From Paraburkholderia guartelaensis (GTDB lineage: Bacteria; Pseudomonadota; Gammaproteobacteria; Burkholderiales; Burkholderiaceae), in contig NZ_SMOD01000009.1 of NCBI RefSeq assembly GCF_004353905.1, positions 1 to 64,000 of the forward strand: DNA of 64,000 nucleotides. Reading direction: 5' to 3'. Below the pieces are notes generated by a model, which saw only the letters and a list, made by a program, of their open reading frames with translations, searched no databases and was not told the DNA's origin. This document shows, piece by piece, positions 27,460-41,124 of the stretch (its first letter is position 1; each line of letters opens with the position of its first letter). A program made the translations under genes and the position numbers.

Positions 27460-27792
27460 GGCTATCCCCGTTGGTCCTGCCGTGGTTTCTTATCGTATGA
27501 AGTACTGTAGGACGCTCCGGGGCGCTCGCCAGCCTACCCGTATGGATAGGTAACAAATAGTCCGACTAAATTGGGGATGGACGCCGCTGAAAGCGGCGCC
27601 TCGCTGCCCGACTCTTGCGCTTCGTCGTTCACCGGCAAGCCGGTCATTCACGTTCCACGCTTGCCAGGTCCGTAACGGCGTGGATGGCAAAAAACTTCGG
27701 AATCCAGACGATCGAACTCCGATCCGCATGCCTCGCTTTTCCGCCTCGCTTCGACAGCACGCTCGCGACCCAGATCCTCTAGCGGCCAGCGC
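27460..27792. other. Non-coding gap
   Basis: 333 bp between two minus-strand small genes. It carries one hairpin (CGCCGCT GAA AGCGGCG at 27582-27598) without a T run, possibly the end of the zinc-ribbon transcript. Frames here have no ribosome sites or recognisable products. Confidence 0.5.
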
Positions 27793-27987
27793 TCAGAGGA
27801 ACGGCTTGCCGTCCACCTGTTCATAGACGACGTTGCCATCGTCGTCTTCGAACTGCTCCAGATAGTTACGGGCGCCGCACAGCGGACACCGGAACAAGGG
27901 CCCCTGCCCTTCGTTCTTGATCACGACCTCGCTCTGTTCCCACGGGGTGCCGCACGACTGGTTGCGGCAAACGAATGTACTCGACAT
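27793..27987 (-). CDS. Small zinc-ribbon protein
   Basis: A 64-residue protein with a CX4C...CX2C zinc ribbon (Cys7, Cys12, Cys34, Cys37), followed by an acidic patch (EQFEDDDGNVVYEQ). The start ATG at 27985-27987 follows GTCAGGAGAGTTTGC, a strong ribosome site. The ribbon suggests nucleic acid or protein binding. The family and role are not recognised. Confidence 0.75.
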   Translation of the reverse strand: MSSTFVCRNQSCGTPWEQSEVVIKNEGQGPLFRCPLCGARNYLEQFEDDDGNVVYEQVDGKPFL

Positions 27988-28228
27988 GCAAACTCTCCTG
28001 ACTGTTACGGGTGCAAAGCCTACCGCAAGTGCGGCCCGCGCGCCGCAAATCTCCGACTCCCGCCGCAATTACGCTCCCAGGCTGTTCACTTCTTGAGCAG
28101 TTGGCCGACCTTCTGTTCCGGCCTGACGCAATCCTTTCTCCGCCCTGAAGGCTCGCGTGCCGCGCATTCGAGCCGCATGCACGCGCTGGGCCGCGACCGC
28201 CCGGCAGCGCGCCGCGGCGCCGCCGCGC

Positions 28229-28244
28229 TGGCATGGTTCTCGCG
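28229..28244 (+). promoter_or_regulatory. Candidate sigma54 (-24/-12) promoter for the aldehyde dehydrogenase gene
   Basis: TGGCATGGTTCTCGCG shows the invariant GG-N10-GC spacing and matches most of the TGGCACG-N4-TTGC consensus. It lies 73 bp upstream of the ATG. Acetaldehyde/ethanol dehydrogenases of this class are often under sigma54 activators such as AcoR. The remainder of the 27988-28316 gap shows no gene. Confidence 0.4.
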
Positions 28245-28316
28245 TTAGCGTGCCCCGGTAGCGCGGCCTCGCCGCGCCCATCCATATCGAGATCGAGAAC
28301 ACAGAGGAGCACGCAG

Positions 28317-29837
<1,521 letters not shown>

Positions 29838-29939
29838 TCGCACTGCGTGCCCTGAGCGTCGCGCGCGGTGGTTCGCGGTAGAGAGGCCGCAACCGCGCGC
29901 GACGCCTCCTTCGTTGCGTCTTGAGAGGAGCATCACGAC

Positions 29940-30320
29940 ATGGTCGAACGCGTTACCGCCACGCCGGCGGCGCTCGCGCTGATCGAGCAGTTGGCGCGCG
30001 AGCACGGTTCCCTGCTCTTTCACCAGTCGGGCGGCTGCTGCGACGGCAGCGCGCCCATGTGCTTTCCCGTCGGCGAGTTCATGGTCGGCAATGCCGACGT
30101 GCAGTTGGGAGAAATCGGCGGGATGCCGTTCTATATGACGGAGGCGCAGTTTGAATACTGGCAGCACACCCAGCTCATCATCGACGCCGTGCCAGGCAAC
30201 GGCGGCATGTTTTCGCTCGAACGACCCACGGGCCTGCGCTTTCTCACGCGCTCGCGGCTCTACGACGACGAAGAGAACGCGTGGTTCGAGGCGCATCCGG
30301 TGACGCGCGTGCGTGTGTGA
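29940..30320 (+). CDS. DUF779 domain protein
   Basis: A 126-residue cysteine-containing protein with the DUF779 signature HQSGGCCDGSAPMC (Cys33, Cys34, Cys41). Members are nearly always encoded next to an ExaC/AcoD aldehyde dehydrogenase, as here. The clustered cysteines suggest metal binding or a redox role, perhaps supporting the dehydrogenase. No direct evidence is visible in the sequence. Confidence 0.88.
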   Translation: MVERVTATPAALALIEQLAREHGSLLFHQSGGCCDGSAPMCFPVGEFMVGNADVQLGEIGGMPFYMTEAQFEYWQHTQLIIDAVPGNGGMFSLERPTGLRFLTRSRLYDDEENAWFEAHPVTRVRV

Positions 30321-30423
30321 CGCTCGGGCGCCCGGCACACCAGGGGCGTCGCACGGAGCATGGTGCTATCTTGGTTCGCAGGCGCTGCGCAGTCGCGCGG
30401 CCATCGCACCAGGAGACGCCATC

Positions 30424-30903
30424 ATGCAAAACCACGACGTGAAACTCCTCACCCTCGAGCCGATGGACCTGCTCGCCGTCAGCCACGTGGGTCCGTACAT
30501 GAAGATCGGCGACGCGTTCTACACGCTCGCGCAATGGCTCGGCGAGCGCAACGTGCGCACGTCGGGCTCGAAGATGGTCGGCATCTATTACGACGATCCC
30601 AATACGGTCGAAGAGTCGAAGCTGCGCTCGAAAGCGGCGCTGCATCTGGGGCACGAAACCGACGTGGAGATCGTGGCGCCCGTTGAGAAGTTCCAGCTGC
30701 GTGGCGGCGAGCACGCGATGATGCTGCACAAGGGGCCGTATCAGGCGCTAGGCCAGGCGTGGATGTGGTTTTACAACGAAGGGCTGAATAAGCTCGGACG
30801 CACGCCGGACTTTTCGGCGCCTTCGTTCGAGGTTTATCTGAATACGCCCGATGAGGCAGCGCCGGACGATTTGAAGACGGAGCTTTATATCCCGCTCGCA
30901 TAA
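30424..30903 (+). CDS. GyrI-like small-molecule-binding domain protein
   Basis: A 159-residue protein of the GyrI-like / AraC effector-binding fold (SBMC-type), without a DNA-binding domain. Family-like elements are VSHVGPYMKIGDAFYTLAQWL at the start and the late E.YLNTPDE..PDDLKTELYIPL strand. Proteins of this type bind hydrophobic compounds or modulate gyrase. The start ATG at 30424 follows CAGGAGACGCC. It lies 103 bp after DUF779 but may be an independent unit. Confidence 0.85.
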   Translation: MQNHDVKLLTLEPMDLLAVSHVGPYMKIGDAFYTLAQWLGERNVRTSGSKMVGIYYDDPNTVEESKLRSKAALHLGHETDVEIVAPVEKFQLRGGEHAMMLHKGPYQALGQAWMWFYNEGLNKLGRTPDFSAPSFEVYLNTPDEAAPDDLKTELYIPLA

Positions 30904-30979
30904 GGCGGCCGATTCGCACGCTTCGAACGGTGCCGCCGGGACGTCTTACGGCGGCATCTTCGTTTCCGATGCGAGGGTT

Positions 30980-31270
30980 CTAAGGTTTTAATAACGTATG
31001 TATACGTAAACGTAGTAATAGTTAACAAGCCCCTGGGTATTCTGTGGATAACCCCGGAAAACCATTGAGTAAACAAGGCTGTGGAAAAAACATAACCTTG
31101 CGGGTGTTAACGGGACAACGCCAGGCAGCTGCTGGCAACTTTTCCACAGTTTGCGTGCAGACGAAGTTATCCCCGATTCATGCACAGTGATTTCCAGGGG
31201 TTTTCCGGCGGTTATCCGCTGGGGGCTGTGGATAGTGCAGAACGCGAATTGCCGCTGTCTTCCACACGAA
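30980..31270. other. Candidate chromosomal origin of replication (DnaA-box cluster)
   Basis: A 580-bp gap without a gene holds at least seven DnaA-box-like 9-mers in 224 bp. They are a perfect TGTGGATAA at 31043-31051, one-mismatch boxes at 31080-31088, 31140-31148 and 31227-31235, and weaker ones at 31167-31175, 31212-31220 and 31258-31266. An AT-rich stretch lies just left (30985-31025). It contains TAGTAATAG (31013-31021), which resembles DnaA-trio unwinding repeats. It is downstream of gyrB. GyrB-dnaN-dnaA are transcribed toward it, and a single perfect box also lies upstream of dnaA. Confidence 0.6.
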
Positions 31271-31276
31271 AAATGA

Positions 31277-31297
31277 CGCCTTCAAAGGCGCTTTTTC
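31277..31297. terminator. Short hairpin with T runs at the edge of the DnaA-box cluster
   Basis: The stem CGCCT TCAA AGGCG has CTTTTTC on the plus side and a run of T on the minus side. It could shield the candidate origin from transcription. Confidence 0.45.
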
Positions 31298-31483
31298 GCT
31301 GGTGAAAATCGCGATGTTGAATCGGACCTCGCAATCTCGAATTTACGGTCTATAACTTCTGCGAGTGGGCCAGTGGTGACTATTGATCAAATTGCGCCAT
31401 GGTCCGAGTGTCGCTCGAAAACGTGAAATAGTGAGAATCTCGAAGGCCATCGAGGCCTGCTCCGTCACTCATGGAGGCGCCGG

Positions 31484-32155
31484 ATGAAACGCCGTGAACT
31501 GCTGGCCGCGCTGGCTGCGGGCGCAATGACCCAGGTTTCCACCGGCCAGGCGCAGGAGAGCCCGGCGAAGTACACCGATGAGATCGCACTGCCCACGCCC
31601 AAAATCTCCGGCACGGTCTCTCTCGAGGATGCTATCCAGCGGCGCAGGTCCGTACGCAGGTTCCGGTCCGATCCGCTGCCTGTCGAGACCATCGGCCAAC
31701 TGCTGTGGGCCGGCCAGGGCATCACCAGCCAGGACGGCAAGCGCGCGTCACCTTCGGCCGGCGCCTTGTATGCGCTTGAACTCTACATGGTGACCGCCGC
31801 TGAGGTGATGCACTACGTGCCTCAAGGCCACCGCGCACAGAAGCGAGCGACGCCCGACATGCGTCCCAAGCTGCAAGCGCTTGCACTCAACCAGGCGTCT
31901 GTCGGGGCGGCGCCGGCCTTGATCGTGGTGGCTGCCGATCCCGGCCGGCTCAAGCAGCGGTATGGGGGGAGAGCCGGTGTGTATAGCGACCTGGAGGCCG
32001 GGCACGCCGCGCAGAACATGCTGCTGCAGGCCGTGGCGCTCGGGCTTGTCGCCGTGCCCGTGGGCGCGGTCGATGGGCCGCAGGCAGCCCATGCGCTCGG
32101 TTTGCCTGCCGGGCAGAGCGTGGTCTATGTCATCCCGGTGGGCTTACCGGTTTGA
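31484..32155 (+). CDS. SagB-type nitroreductase family protein, exported
   Basis: A 223-residue nitroreductase-fold flavoprotein of the SagB/ThcOx dehydrogenase subgroup. The RRRSVRRFRSDPLPVETIGQLLWAGQGIT entry (about 52-80) and RASPSAGALYALELY contact FMN. The N-terminus MKRRELLAALAAGAM looks like a twin-arginine or Sec signal, so the protein is probably exported with its flavin. No thiazole/oxazole biosynthetic genes are nearby, so a peptide-modification role is not supported. The start follows ATGGAGGCGCCGG. Confidence 0.85.
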   Translation: MKRRELLAALAAGAMTQVSTGQAQESPAKYTDEIALPTPKISGTVSLEDAIQRRRSVRRFRSDPLPVETIGQLLWAGQGITSQDGKRASPSAGALYALELYMVTAAEVMHYVPQGHRAQKRATPDMRPKLQALALNQASVGAAPALIVVAADPGRLKQRYGGRAGVYSDLEAGHAAQNMLLQAVALGLVAVPVGAVDGPQAAHALGLPAGQSVVYVIPVGLPV

Positions 32156-32180
32156 GTTGCGGCGTGAGTCGGTACAAAAA

Positions 32181-32208
32181 ACAAACGCCCGGGAAACCGG
32201 GCGTTTGT
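32181..32208. terminator. Intrinsic terminator between the nitroreductase gene and gyrB
   Basis: ACAAACGCCCGG / CCGGGCGTTTGT with a GAAA tetraloop; a T run on the minus side makes it the gyrB terminator. Confidence 0.9.
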
Positions 32209-32231
32209 TGTTCAATGACAGCAGCAGACGA

Positions 32232-34733
<2,502 letters not shown>

Positions 34734-34774
34734 TTACTGCTCGAGACTTTTTCAAAAAGCCATAAAAACGCCAA

Positions 34775-34789
34775 AGGGGCGCAGCGCCC
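34775..34789 (-). terminator. GC-rich hairpin in the dnaN-gyrB gap
   Basis: On the minus strand GGGGCGCTGCGCCCC is followed by TTTGGCGTTTTTATGG. The arms form a perfect palindrome and the later T run is interrupted. It could act as a leaky terminator or attenuator between dnaN and gyrB. Confidence 0.4.
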
Positions 34790-34816
34790 CCTGGTGTTCT
34801 TCTTCTGTCGCGCTTT

Positions 34817-35920
34817 TTAGATGCGCATCGGCATCACCACGTACTTGAATTCCTCGTTCTCGGGAATCGTGATGAGTGCGCTGGAGCTGGCGTCGCCGAG
34901 GCTCACTTCCAGCGTGTCGACCTTCAGGTTCGCGAGTACGTCGAGCAGATACGTGACGTTGAACCCGATGTCGATGGTGTCGCCCTGGTAGGCGATTTCC
35001 AGCTCTTCCTGCGCCTCTTCCTGGTCGGCGTTGGTCGACATGATCTTGAGCTGGCCCGGCTCGATGATGCAGCGCACGCCCTTGAACTTGTCGGACGTGA
35101 GAATTGCCGCGCGTTGCAGCGAGCGTTGCAGTTCTTCGCGGCCGATCTGGAAGCTGTTCTTGTGCGCCTTCGGGATCACGCGCTGGAAGTCGGGGAACTT
35201 GCCTTCCACGAGCTTCGAGACGAGCTCGACCTGGCCGAACGTGAACTTCACCTGGGTCGAACCGATGTCGATCTTCAGCACGTCGTCGATGTCTTCGAGC
35301 AGGCGCTGGAGTTCGAGAATGGTCTTGCGCGGGATGATGACTTCCTGGCGCGCGAACGAGCCTTCGATCTTCATCGACGAGAACGCGAGGCGGTGGCCGT
35401 CGGTCGCGACTGCCATGAGCTGGTCGCCGTCCACGACGAGCAGCATGCCGTTCAGGTAGTAGCGGATGTCCTGCTGCGCCATGGCGAAATACACCATGCC
35501 GAGCAACTGGCGGAACGTCTTCTGCGGCACCGCGAGGTTCGCGCCGAAGTCCTTCGCCTGCGCGACCGTGGGGAACTCGTCCGCGGCCAGCGTTTGCAGC
35601 GCGAAGCGGCTCTTGCCCGACTGCACCGTGAGGCGCTTGTCGGCGAGCGTGAGCGTGACCTGGCCGTCGGGCATCGCGCGCAGGATGTCGAGCAGCTTGC
35701 GTGCGGCGACGGTCGTGGCCACCTGGTCGTTGCCGACGCCGAAGTCGGCGGTCGTGGTGATCTGCAACTCGAGGTCGGTCGACAGGAACGAGACGTCGGA
35801 ACCGGTTTTGGTGATCAGCAGATTGGCGAGGATCGGCAACGTATGGCGGCGTTCGACAATGCCGCTCACCGTTTGCAGCGGCCTCAGCAGGTTATCGCGT
35901 TCGGTCTTGACCAGTTGCAT
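34817..35920 (-). CDS. dnaN: DNA polymerase III beta subunit (sliding clamp)
   Basis: A 367-residue protein with three repeated clamp domains, standard for DnaN. The N-terminus MQLVKTERDNLLRPLQTVSGIVERRHTLPILANLL and the C-terminal VVMPMRI are characteristic; the C-terminal residues form part of the peptide-binding pocket. It is the middle gene of dnaA-dnaN-gyrB, 275 bp after dnaA. Confidence 0.98.
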   Translation of the reverse strand: MQLVKTERDNLLRPLQTVSGIVERRHTLPILANLLITKTGSDVSFLSTDLELQITTTADFGVGNDQVATTVAARKLLDILRAMPDGQVTLTLADKRLTVQSGKSRFALQTLAADEFPTVAQAKDFGANLAVPQKTFRQLLGMVYFAMAQQDIRYYLNGMLLVVDGDQLMAVATDGHRLAFSSMKIEGSFARQEVIIPRKTILELQRLLEDIDDVLKIDIGSTQVKFTFGQVELVSKLVEGKFPDFQRVIPKAHKNSFQIGREELQRSLQRAAILTSDKFKGVRCIIEPGQLKIMSTNADQEEAQEELEIAYQGDTIDIGFNVTYLLDVLANLKVDTLEVSLGDASSSALITIPENEEFKYVVMPMRI

Positions 35921-36195
35921 AGAGTTCCTTCGTTGATGTGACGGACTGCGCGCCCGCCTGGCGCCGGTTTTGCCGACGTGACCCCACGAAAGTCACGCGG
36001 CTTTGGCGCCGCTCAGGCGGTTAATGCGGCACAGGCCGCGGCGGTGGTTCCCGCCCCGGACCGCCGGGCGGTTAAACCCATATTGTGCCTGAAAACGGAC
36101 CACTTCCCTAAATTGGGGGCGATCCGCGAAATAAACAGGGCAAACCTTTCGGGATGCGACGTCCGCCCCGCCATTCCGCTGCCGCCTGATGCGTA

Positions 36196-37776
36196 TTACC
36201 CCTTCAGCGTCTGCTCGAGCACGTGCAGCTCATGGTTGAGCTGGGCGTCCTTGGTCCGTTCGTCGGCGATCTTGCGTACGGCGTGCAGCACCGTGGTGTG
36301 GTCGCGGCCGCCGAACAGCTCGCCGATTTCCGGCAGGCTCTTCTGCGTGAGCTCCTTGGCCAGATACATGGCGATCTGGCGCGGGCGCGCGATGTTCGCC
36401 GGGCGCTTCTTCGAATACATATCGGCGACCTTGATGCTGTAGAAGTCCGCCACCGTCTTCTGGATGTTTTCGACCGAAATCTGGCGGTTCTGCACCGTCA
36501 GCAGGTCCTTGAGCGCTTCCTTGGTCAGCTCGATCGAGATCTCGCGGCCGTGGAACTTCGAATACGCGAGGATCTTGCGCAGCGCGCCTTCGAGTTCGCG
36601 CACGTTCGAGCGCAGGTGCTTCGCGACGAAGAACGCCACGTCCTCGTTCAGGTTCACGCCTTCCGATTGCGCCTTGCGCATCAGAATGGCTACGCGCATT
36701 TCGAGCTCGGGCGGCTCGATCGCCACGGTCAGGCCCGAGTCGAAGCGCGAGATCAGACGGTCGTCGATACCCGAGATTTCCTTCGGATACGTATCGCTCG
36801 TGATGATCACCTGCGCCTTGTTGGCGACGAGGGCCTCGAACGCGTAGAAGAACTCTTCCTGCGTGCGCGACTTGCCCGAGAAGAACTGAATATCGTCGAT
36901 CAGTAGCAGGTCGAGCGAGTGGTAGTAACGCTTGAAGTCGTCGAACGCCTTGCGCTGGTAGGCCTTCACCACGTCGGACACGTACTGTTCGGCGTGGATG
37001 TAGCGGATACGCGCGCCCGGCTTGTCGAGCAGGAGCTGGTTGCCGATCGCGTGGATCAAGTGGGTCTTGCCGAGGCCCACGCCGCCGTAAAGGAACAGCG
37101 GGTTGTACGAGATGCCGGGGTTGTCGGCGACCTGGATGGCGGCCGCGCGCGCGAGCTGGTTCGCCTTACCCGTCACGAAGTTGTCGAACGTGAGCACCGG
37201 GTTGAGCTTCGAGCGCTCGTAGGTCGGGTCGGGCTCGCCGCTCGAAGCGGCCGCAGCCGCGCCCTGGCCCGGGCGCCATGTGCGGCGGCCGGCGGCGGCT
37301 TCGTTGGCGTCGAGGCTCGGCAGGTCGAGGTCGGCGGCGTCATCGGCCGTAGCCTGCGCGGCGGCCGACGCGGCTTGCACCATGCCCGCGAGTCCCGTTC
37401 CGCCCGTCACGGCGGCCGGCTGCGGCGCGGCGGCTGCGCTCATGACCGATGCGGACGCAGGCGCGGCAGCCAGCGGCGCGCGCGATGCGGCGACGGGTGC
37501 CGGTGCGACGTGAGGCGAGCGCATGCCCGCCTTCGGGTCGAGGACGAACTGCACGTCGACGGGGGTCTGCCAGAAGTCGCGCGCCAGATCGGTGATCCGG
37601 CCCGAAAACTGGCTCTTGACCCAGTCGAGCTTGAAGCGGTTGGGAGCGGCTATCTGCAGCGTGTTCGCCGCAGCATCGAAGGCAACCGGGGCCAACGGTT
37701 TAATCCACGTCACGTACTGCTGGGGCGTTAGCTCACGCTCCAGTAGTGCGGAACAGTGTTGCCAGAATTCGTTCAT
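36196..37776 (-). CDS. dnaA: Chromosomal replication initiator DnaA
   Basis: A 526-residue initiator. Domain I (1-90; [25 protein letters not shown]) is followed by a long Ala/Pro-rich domain II (about 95-185). AAA+ domain III has Walker [14 protein letters not shown] and Walker [10 protein letters not shown]. Domain IV ends in the DNA-binding signature [17 protein letters not shown]. The ATG at 37776 is chosen because MNEFWQHC is the family start; the frame extends to 37890. A perfect DnaA box overlaps its predicted promoter, consistent with autoregulation. Confidence 0.98.
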   Translation of the reverse strand: MNEFWQHCSALLERELTPQQYVTWIKPLAPVAFDAAANTLQIAAPNRFKLDWVKSQFSGRITDLARDFWQTPVDVQFVLDPKAGMRSPHVAPAPVAASRAPLAAAPASASVMSAAAAPQPAAVTGGTGLAGMVQAASAAAQATADDAADLDLPSLDANEAAAGRRTWRPGQGAAAAASSGEPDPTYERSKLNPVLTFDNFVTGKANQLARAAAIQVADNPGISYNPLFLYGGVGLGKTHLIHAIGNQLLLDKPGARIRYIHAEQYVSDVVKAYQRKAFDDFKRYYHSLDLLLIDDIQFFSGKSRTQEEFFYAFEALVANKAQVIITSDTYPKEISGIDDRLISRFDSGLTVAIEPPELEMRVAILMRKAQSEGVNLNEDVAFFVAKHLRSNVRELEGALRKILAYSKFHGREISIELTKEALKDLLTVQNRQISVENIQKTVADFYSIKVADMYSKKRPANIARPRQIAMYLAKELTQKSLPEIGELFGGRDHTTVLHAVRKIADERTKDAQLNHELHVLEQTLKG

Positions 37777-37948
37777 CGAGTTGCTGTGGTCGTTTTGTTT
37801 GCATGCGTTGCGGTCGCTCCGCTCTTGTCGCACAGATGCGACGAGGCCCTGACGAGGCGACGGCAATTGCTCCGGAAGCCCGCGCGGCAAAGGTCTTGCG
37901 GCAAGCAGGCGGGCCGGAGCGGCATGCAGGATTCTTGGGATAGGCGAG

Positions 37949-37988
37949 ATTCTAACGCCGAAATCCCCTCACCAGGAAGTTATCCACA
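37949..37988 (-). promoter_or_regulatory. Predicted dnaA promoter with an adjacent DnaA box
   Basis: On the minus strand TTCCTG (37973-37978) and TAGAAT (37949-37954) are 18 nt apart. A perfect DnaA box, TTATCCACA on plus (37980-37988), sits immediately upstream of the -35 element. The dnaA-rpmH gap (37777-38199) has no gene. Confidence 0.5.
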
Positions 37989-38078
37989 GGGACGGATCAA
38001 CGCACGTTCGTTCGTGCCCTCGCCAAGGCCGATGCAAGCGCTACGCGGCCGTCCGAGAAGGTTCGATCGCCTAAGCTA

Positions 38079-38107
38079 TTGACGGCCAACGAAAAACCGG
38101 CTTAAAT
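38079..38107 (+). promoter_or_regulatory. Strong sigma70-type promoter for rpmH
   Basis: TTGACG (38079-38084), 17-nt spacer and TTAAAT (38102-38107) lie about 93 bp before the rpmH start codon. Confidence 0.7.
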
Positions 38108-38199
38108 AGCGGGTTCCTCGAAAACCAATCCCTAGTACCACCGGCCATTGCCTTTTTCCGCGATGCTCGCCGCGGTCAAAACTCAACAGTGAGAGCAAC

Positions 38200-38334
38200 A
38201 TGAAACGTACTTTCCAACCTTCCGTTACCCGTCGCAAGCGTACCCACGGTTTCCGCGTGCGCATGAAGACCGCTGGTGGCCGCAAAGTGATCAACGCACG
38301 CCGTGCGAAGGGTCGCAAGCGCCTCGCCGTCTAA
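38200..38334 (+). CDS. rpmH: Large ribosomal subunit protein bL34
   Basis: A 44-residue very basic protein, MKRTFQPS followed by [13 protein letters not shown] and ending RKRLAV, the standard bL34 sequence and length. It begins the rpmH-rnpA-yidD-yidC run and is divergent from dnaA. Confidence 0.98.
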   Translation: MKRTFQPSVTRRKRTHGFRVRMKTAGGRKVINARRAKGRKRLAV

Positions 38335-38425
38335 GTCGGGCAGCATCGCTATCAGCGAAATCACGGGTGGCGGCCCGCTCGCGAGCACGGCGAACAGGAC
38401 GAACCTGGTAACTGATCGGGGCGTC

Positions 38426-38959
38426 ATGCCGTCGCGAACGCAAGCCGCTTTTCCGAAAGCCGCAAGGCTACTGAAAACGGATGAGTTCTCATCCGTTTTT
38501 CGTTTGCGCCCGTGGCGCCGCACCGAACACTTCGTCGTGTACGGCCGGCCCACCGGCAACGAGGCGCGGCTCGGACTCGTGATCGGCAAGAAATACGCAC
38601 CGCGCGCGGTGACGCGCAACCTGGTGCGCCGGATTGCCCGCGAGGCGTTTCGTGTGCGCCGGGCGCAGTTCGAAGGTTTCGACCTGCTGCTGCGCCTGCA
38701 TACGAAGTTCGACCGCAAGGCGCTGCCGGGCGCGTCTTCGCCGGGGCTCAAAGCTTTGTGCCGCGGCGAGATCGAGACGCTGCTCGAAAAGGCCGCGCGC
38801 GAAGTCACGCGGCGCGGCAGTGCTGCGCCTGCGACATCTGCGCGCACCCCTTGCGCGACGCAGGCTGCGGCACCAACTGGGCAAGCAGCCGGGGAACCGG
38901 CGCAGGCCCAGGCCGGTAAAGATTTGCCGCCGGACGAGAGCAAGACCCGCGCATCATGA
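38426..38959 (+). CDS. rnpA: Ribonuclease P protein component
   Basis: A 177-residue basic protein that assists the RNase P RNA in cutting tRNA 5' leaders. The N-terminal [17 protein letters not shown] and the RNR-type motif [14 protein letters not shown] are conserved. The last ~55 residues are an Ala/Pro/Thr-rich, low-complexity extension beyond the usual ~120 residues. The start is taken as ATG 38426; in-frame sequence further upstream is not family-like. Confidence 0.93.
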   Translation: MPSRTQAAFPKAARLLKTDEFSSVFRLRPWRRTEHFVVYGRPTGNEARLGLVIGKKYAPRAVTRNLVRRIAREAFRVRRAQFEGFDLLLRLHTKFDRKALPGASSPGLKALCRGEIETLLEKAAREVTRRGSAAPATSARTPCATQAAAPTGQAAGEPAQAQAGKDLPPDESKTRAS

Positions 38960-39051
38960 GCGGGGCGCGCGAGTCCGGCATATCCGACGTAGCCGCCGCG
39001 CAAGCGGCACGTGGTTCGTCATCGAACGCGGCGCAGCCAGGCCGCAACGCC

Positions 39052-39282
39052 ATGCAAACGGTATTGATCGCACTGCTGCGTTTCTACAAGCTTGCCGTGA
39101 GTCCCCTCCTCGGCAGCCGGTGCCGTTTTTATCCTTCCTGTTCGGATTACGCACGCGAGGCAATCCAGTATCATGGCGCCGCGCGTGGGACTTACCTCGC
39201 CGCGCGGCGGCTGTGCCGCTGCCATCCGTTTTCGGCGGGCGGCATCGATCTCGTCCCGCCTGCATCTCCGAAAAAGCGCTGA
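39052..39282 (+). CDS. yidD: Membrane protein insertion efficiency factor YidD
   Basis: A 76-residue protein with the YidD core [32 protein letters not shown] and [16 protein letters not shown], including the three conserved Cys. It helps YidC-mediated insertion. An in-frame ATG at 38956 overlaps the rnpA stop (ATGA) and would add 32 low-complexity residues; I chose 39052 because the family core begins there, but coupling makes the longer form possible. Confidence 0.9.
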   Translation: MQTVLIALLRFYKLAVSPLLGSRCRFYPSCSDYAREAIQYHGAARGTYLAARRLCRCHPFSAGGIDLVPPASPKKR

Positions 39283-39312
39283 CGCGCCATTCCATCGACA
39301 CTGAGACAACGC

Positions 39313-40989
39313 ATGGATATTAAACGCACCGTCCTATGGGTCATCTTCTTCATGTCAGCTGTCATGCTGTACGACAACTGGCAGCGCGACCATGGACGCC
39401 AGTCGATGTTCTTCCCGAACGCGACGCAAACGCAGACGCAAACCGCCGCGAGCGGCCCTGCGCCGGCTAGCGCCGCCAACGGCGCGTCCGACCTGCCGAC
39501 GGCCGCCGCCGCCGCGGGCCAGGCGCCGACGAACACCGCCCAGCCAGCTGCAGCCGCAGCACAGCTCGTTCACTTTCGCACCGACGTCTACGACGGCGTG
39601 ATCGACACGCGCGGCGGTACGCTCGTGAAGCTTTCGCTCCTGAAGGAAAGCGCCGACGGCAAGGGTCCCGACCAGTACATCACGCTGTTCGACCACACGG
39701 GCGACCACACGTACCTCGCGCGCACCGGTCTGCTCGGCGGCGACTTCCCGAACCACAACGACGTGTTCACGGCAGTCGAAGGCCCGCGCGAGCTGACCGG
39801 CGACGCCAACTCCTTCCAGATCGCGCTGCAGTCGCCCGAGAAAGGCGGCGTGAAGGTCACCAAGACCTACACGTTTACGCGCGGCAGCTACGTGATCGGC
39901 GTGGACTGGAAGGTGCAGAACGTCAGCGGCGCGCCGGTTTCGCCTACGCTCTACATGGAAATCGTGCGTGACAGCCAGCCGGTCGAAACGCCGCGCTTCT
40001 CGCACACGTTCATCGGACCGGCGGTGTACTCGAACGAGCATCACTTCCAGAAGATCACGTTCGGCGACATCGACAAGAACAAGGCCGACTTCGTGACCCA
40101 GGCCGATAACGGCTGGATCGCGATGGTGCAGCACTACTTCGCGACCGCGTGGATTCCGCAGCAAGGCGTCAAGCGCAGCATCTACGTCGAGAAGTTCGAC
40201 AACTCGCTCTACCGCGTGGGCATGAAGCAGCCGCTCGGCACGATCGCACCGGGTGCGACGGATACCGTGCAGGCGCGCCTCTTCGCAGGTCCCCAGGAAG
40301 AGCGCATGCTCGAAGGCATCGCGCCGGGCCTGGAACTCGTGAAGGACTACGGCTGGGTGACGATCATCGCCAAGCCGCTCTTCTGGCTGCTCGAGAAGAT
40401 CCACGGCTACGTGGGCAACTGGGGCTGGTCGATCGTGCTGCTCACGCTGCTCATCAAGGCCGTGTTCTTTCCGCTCTCCGCCGCCAGCTACAAGTCGATG
40501 GCGCGCATGAAGGAAATCACGCCGCGCATGCAGGCGCTGCGCGAGCGCTTCAAGAGCGACCCGCAGAAGATGAACGCGGCGCTCATGGAGCTCTACAAGA
40601 CGGAGAAGGTGAATCCGTTCGGCGGCTGTCTGCCGGTGGTGATCCAGATCCCGGTGTTCATTTCGCTGTACTGGGTGCTGCTCTCGTCGGTGGAAATGCG
40701 CGGTGCGCCGTGGATTCTCTGGATTCACGACCTCTCGCAGCAGGATCCGTTCTTCATCCTGCCGGTGCTGATGGCCGTCTCGATGTTCGTGCAGACCAAG
40801 CTGAACCCGACGCCGCCGGACCCCGTCCAGGCGAAGATGATGATGTTCATGCCGATCGCGTTCTCGGTCATGTTCTTCTTCTTCCCGGCCGGCCTCGTGC
40901 TGTACTACGTCGTGAACAACGTGCTGTCGATCGCGCAGCAGTACTACATCACGCGCATGATGGGTAAGGGCAAGAAGAAGCCCGCCTGA
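39313..40989 (+). CDS. yidC: Membrane protein insertase YidC
   Basis: A 558-residue insertase of the YidC/Oxa1/Alb3 family. The N-terminal membrane anchor [17 protein letters not shown] is followed by a Gln/Ala/Thr-rich linker and a large periplasmic beta domain (about 75-335). The C-terminal five-helix insertase core starts near 345 ([31 protein letters not shown]). A short basic tail (MGKGKKKPA) may contact ribosomes. It is 30 nt after yidD. Confidence 0.97.
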   Translation: MDIKRTVLWVIFFMSAVMLYDNWQRDHGRQSMFFPNATQTQTQTAASGPAPASAANGASDLPTAAAAAGQAPTNTAQPAAAAAQLVHFRTDVYDGVIDTRGGTLVKLSLLKESADGKGPDQYITLFDHTGDHTYLARTGLLGGDFPNHNDVFTAVEGPRELTGDANSFQIALQSPEKGGVKVTKTYTFTRGSYVIGVDWKVQNVSGAPVSPTLYMEIVRDSQPVETPRFSHTFIGPAVYSNEHHFQKITFGDIDKNKADFVTQADNGWIAMVQHYFATAWIPQQGVKRSIYVEKFDNSLYRVGMKQPLGTIAPGATDTVQARLFAGPQEERMLEGIAPGLELVKDYGWVTIIAKPLFWLLEKIHGYVGNWGWSIVLLTLLIKAVFFPLSAASYKSMARMKEITPRMQALRERFKSDPQKMNAALMELYKTEKVNPFGGCLPVVIQIPVFISLYWVLLSSVEMRGAPWILWIHDLSQQDPFFILPVLMAVSMFVQTKLNPTPPDPVQAKMMMFMPIAFSVMFFFFPAGLVLYYVVNNVLSIAQQYYITRMMGKGKKKPA

Positions 40990-41033
40990 GTGCCGGGGCG
41001 GCAGCGATGCCGCCACCTGAATCAAGGCTCGAA

Positions 41034-41067
41034 AAAAAGCCGTCCGGTGTATGCCGGACGGCTTTTT
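41034..41067. terminator. Intrinsic terminator after yidC
   Basis: AAAAAAAGCCGTCCGG / CCGGACGGCTTTTT with loop TGTATG, serving yidC and the convergent HTH gene. Confidence 0.92.
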
Positions 41068-41124
41068 GCATTAATGACGCGCCATTTCCTTGACGGCGCA
41101 GAGCGCAGCGTTCGTGTTAGGGCG

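Noticed and set aside
27490..27839. Short minus-strand frames in the 27460-27792 gap
   Set aside because: Overlapping, without ribosome sites or similarity.
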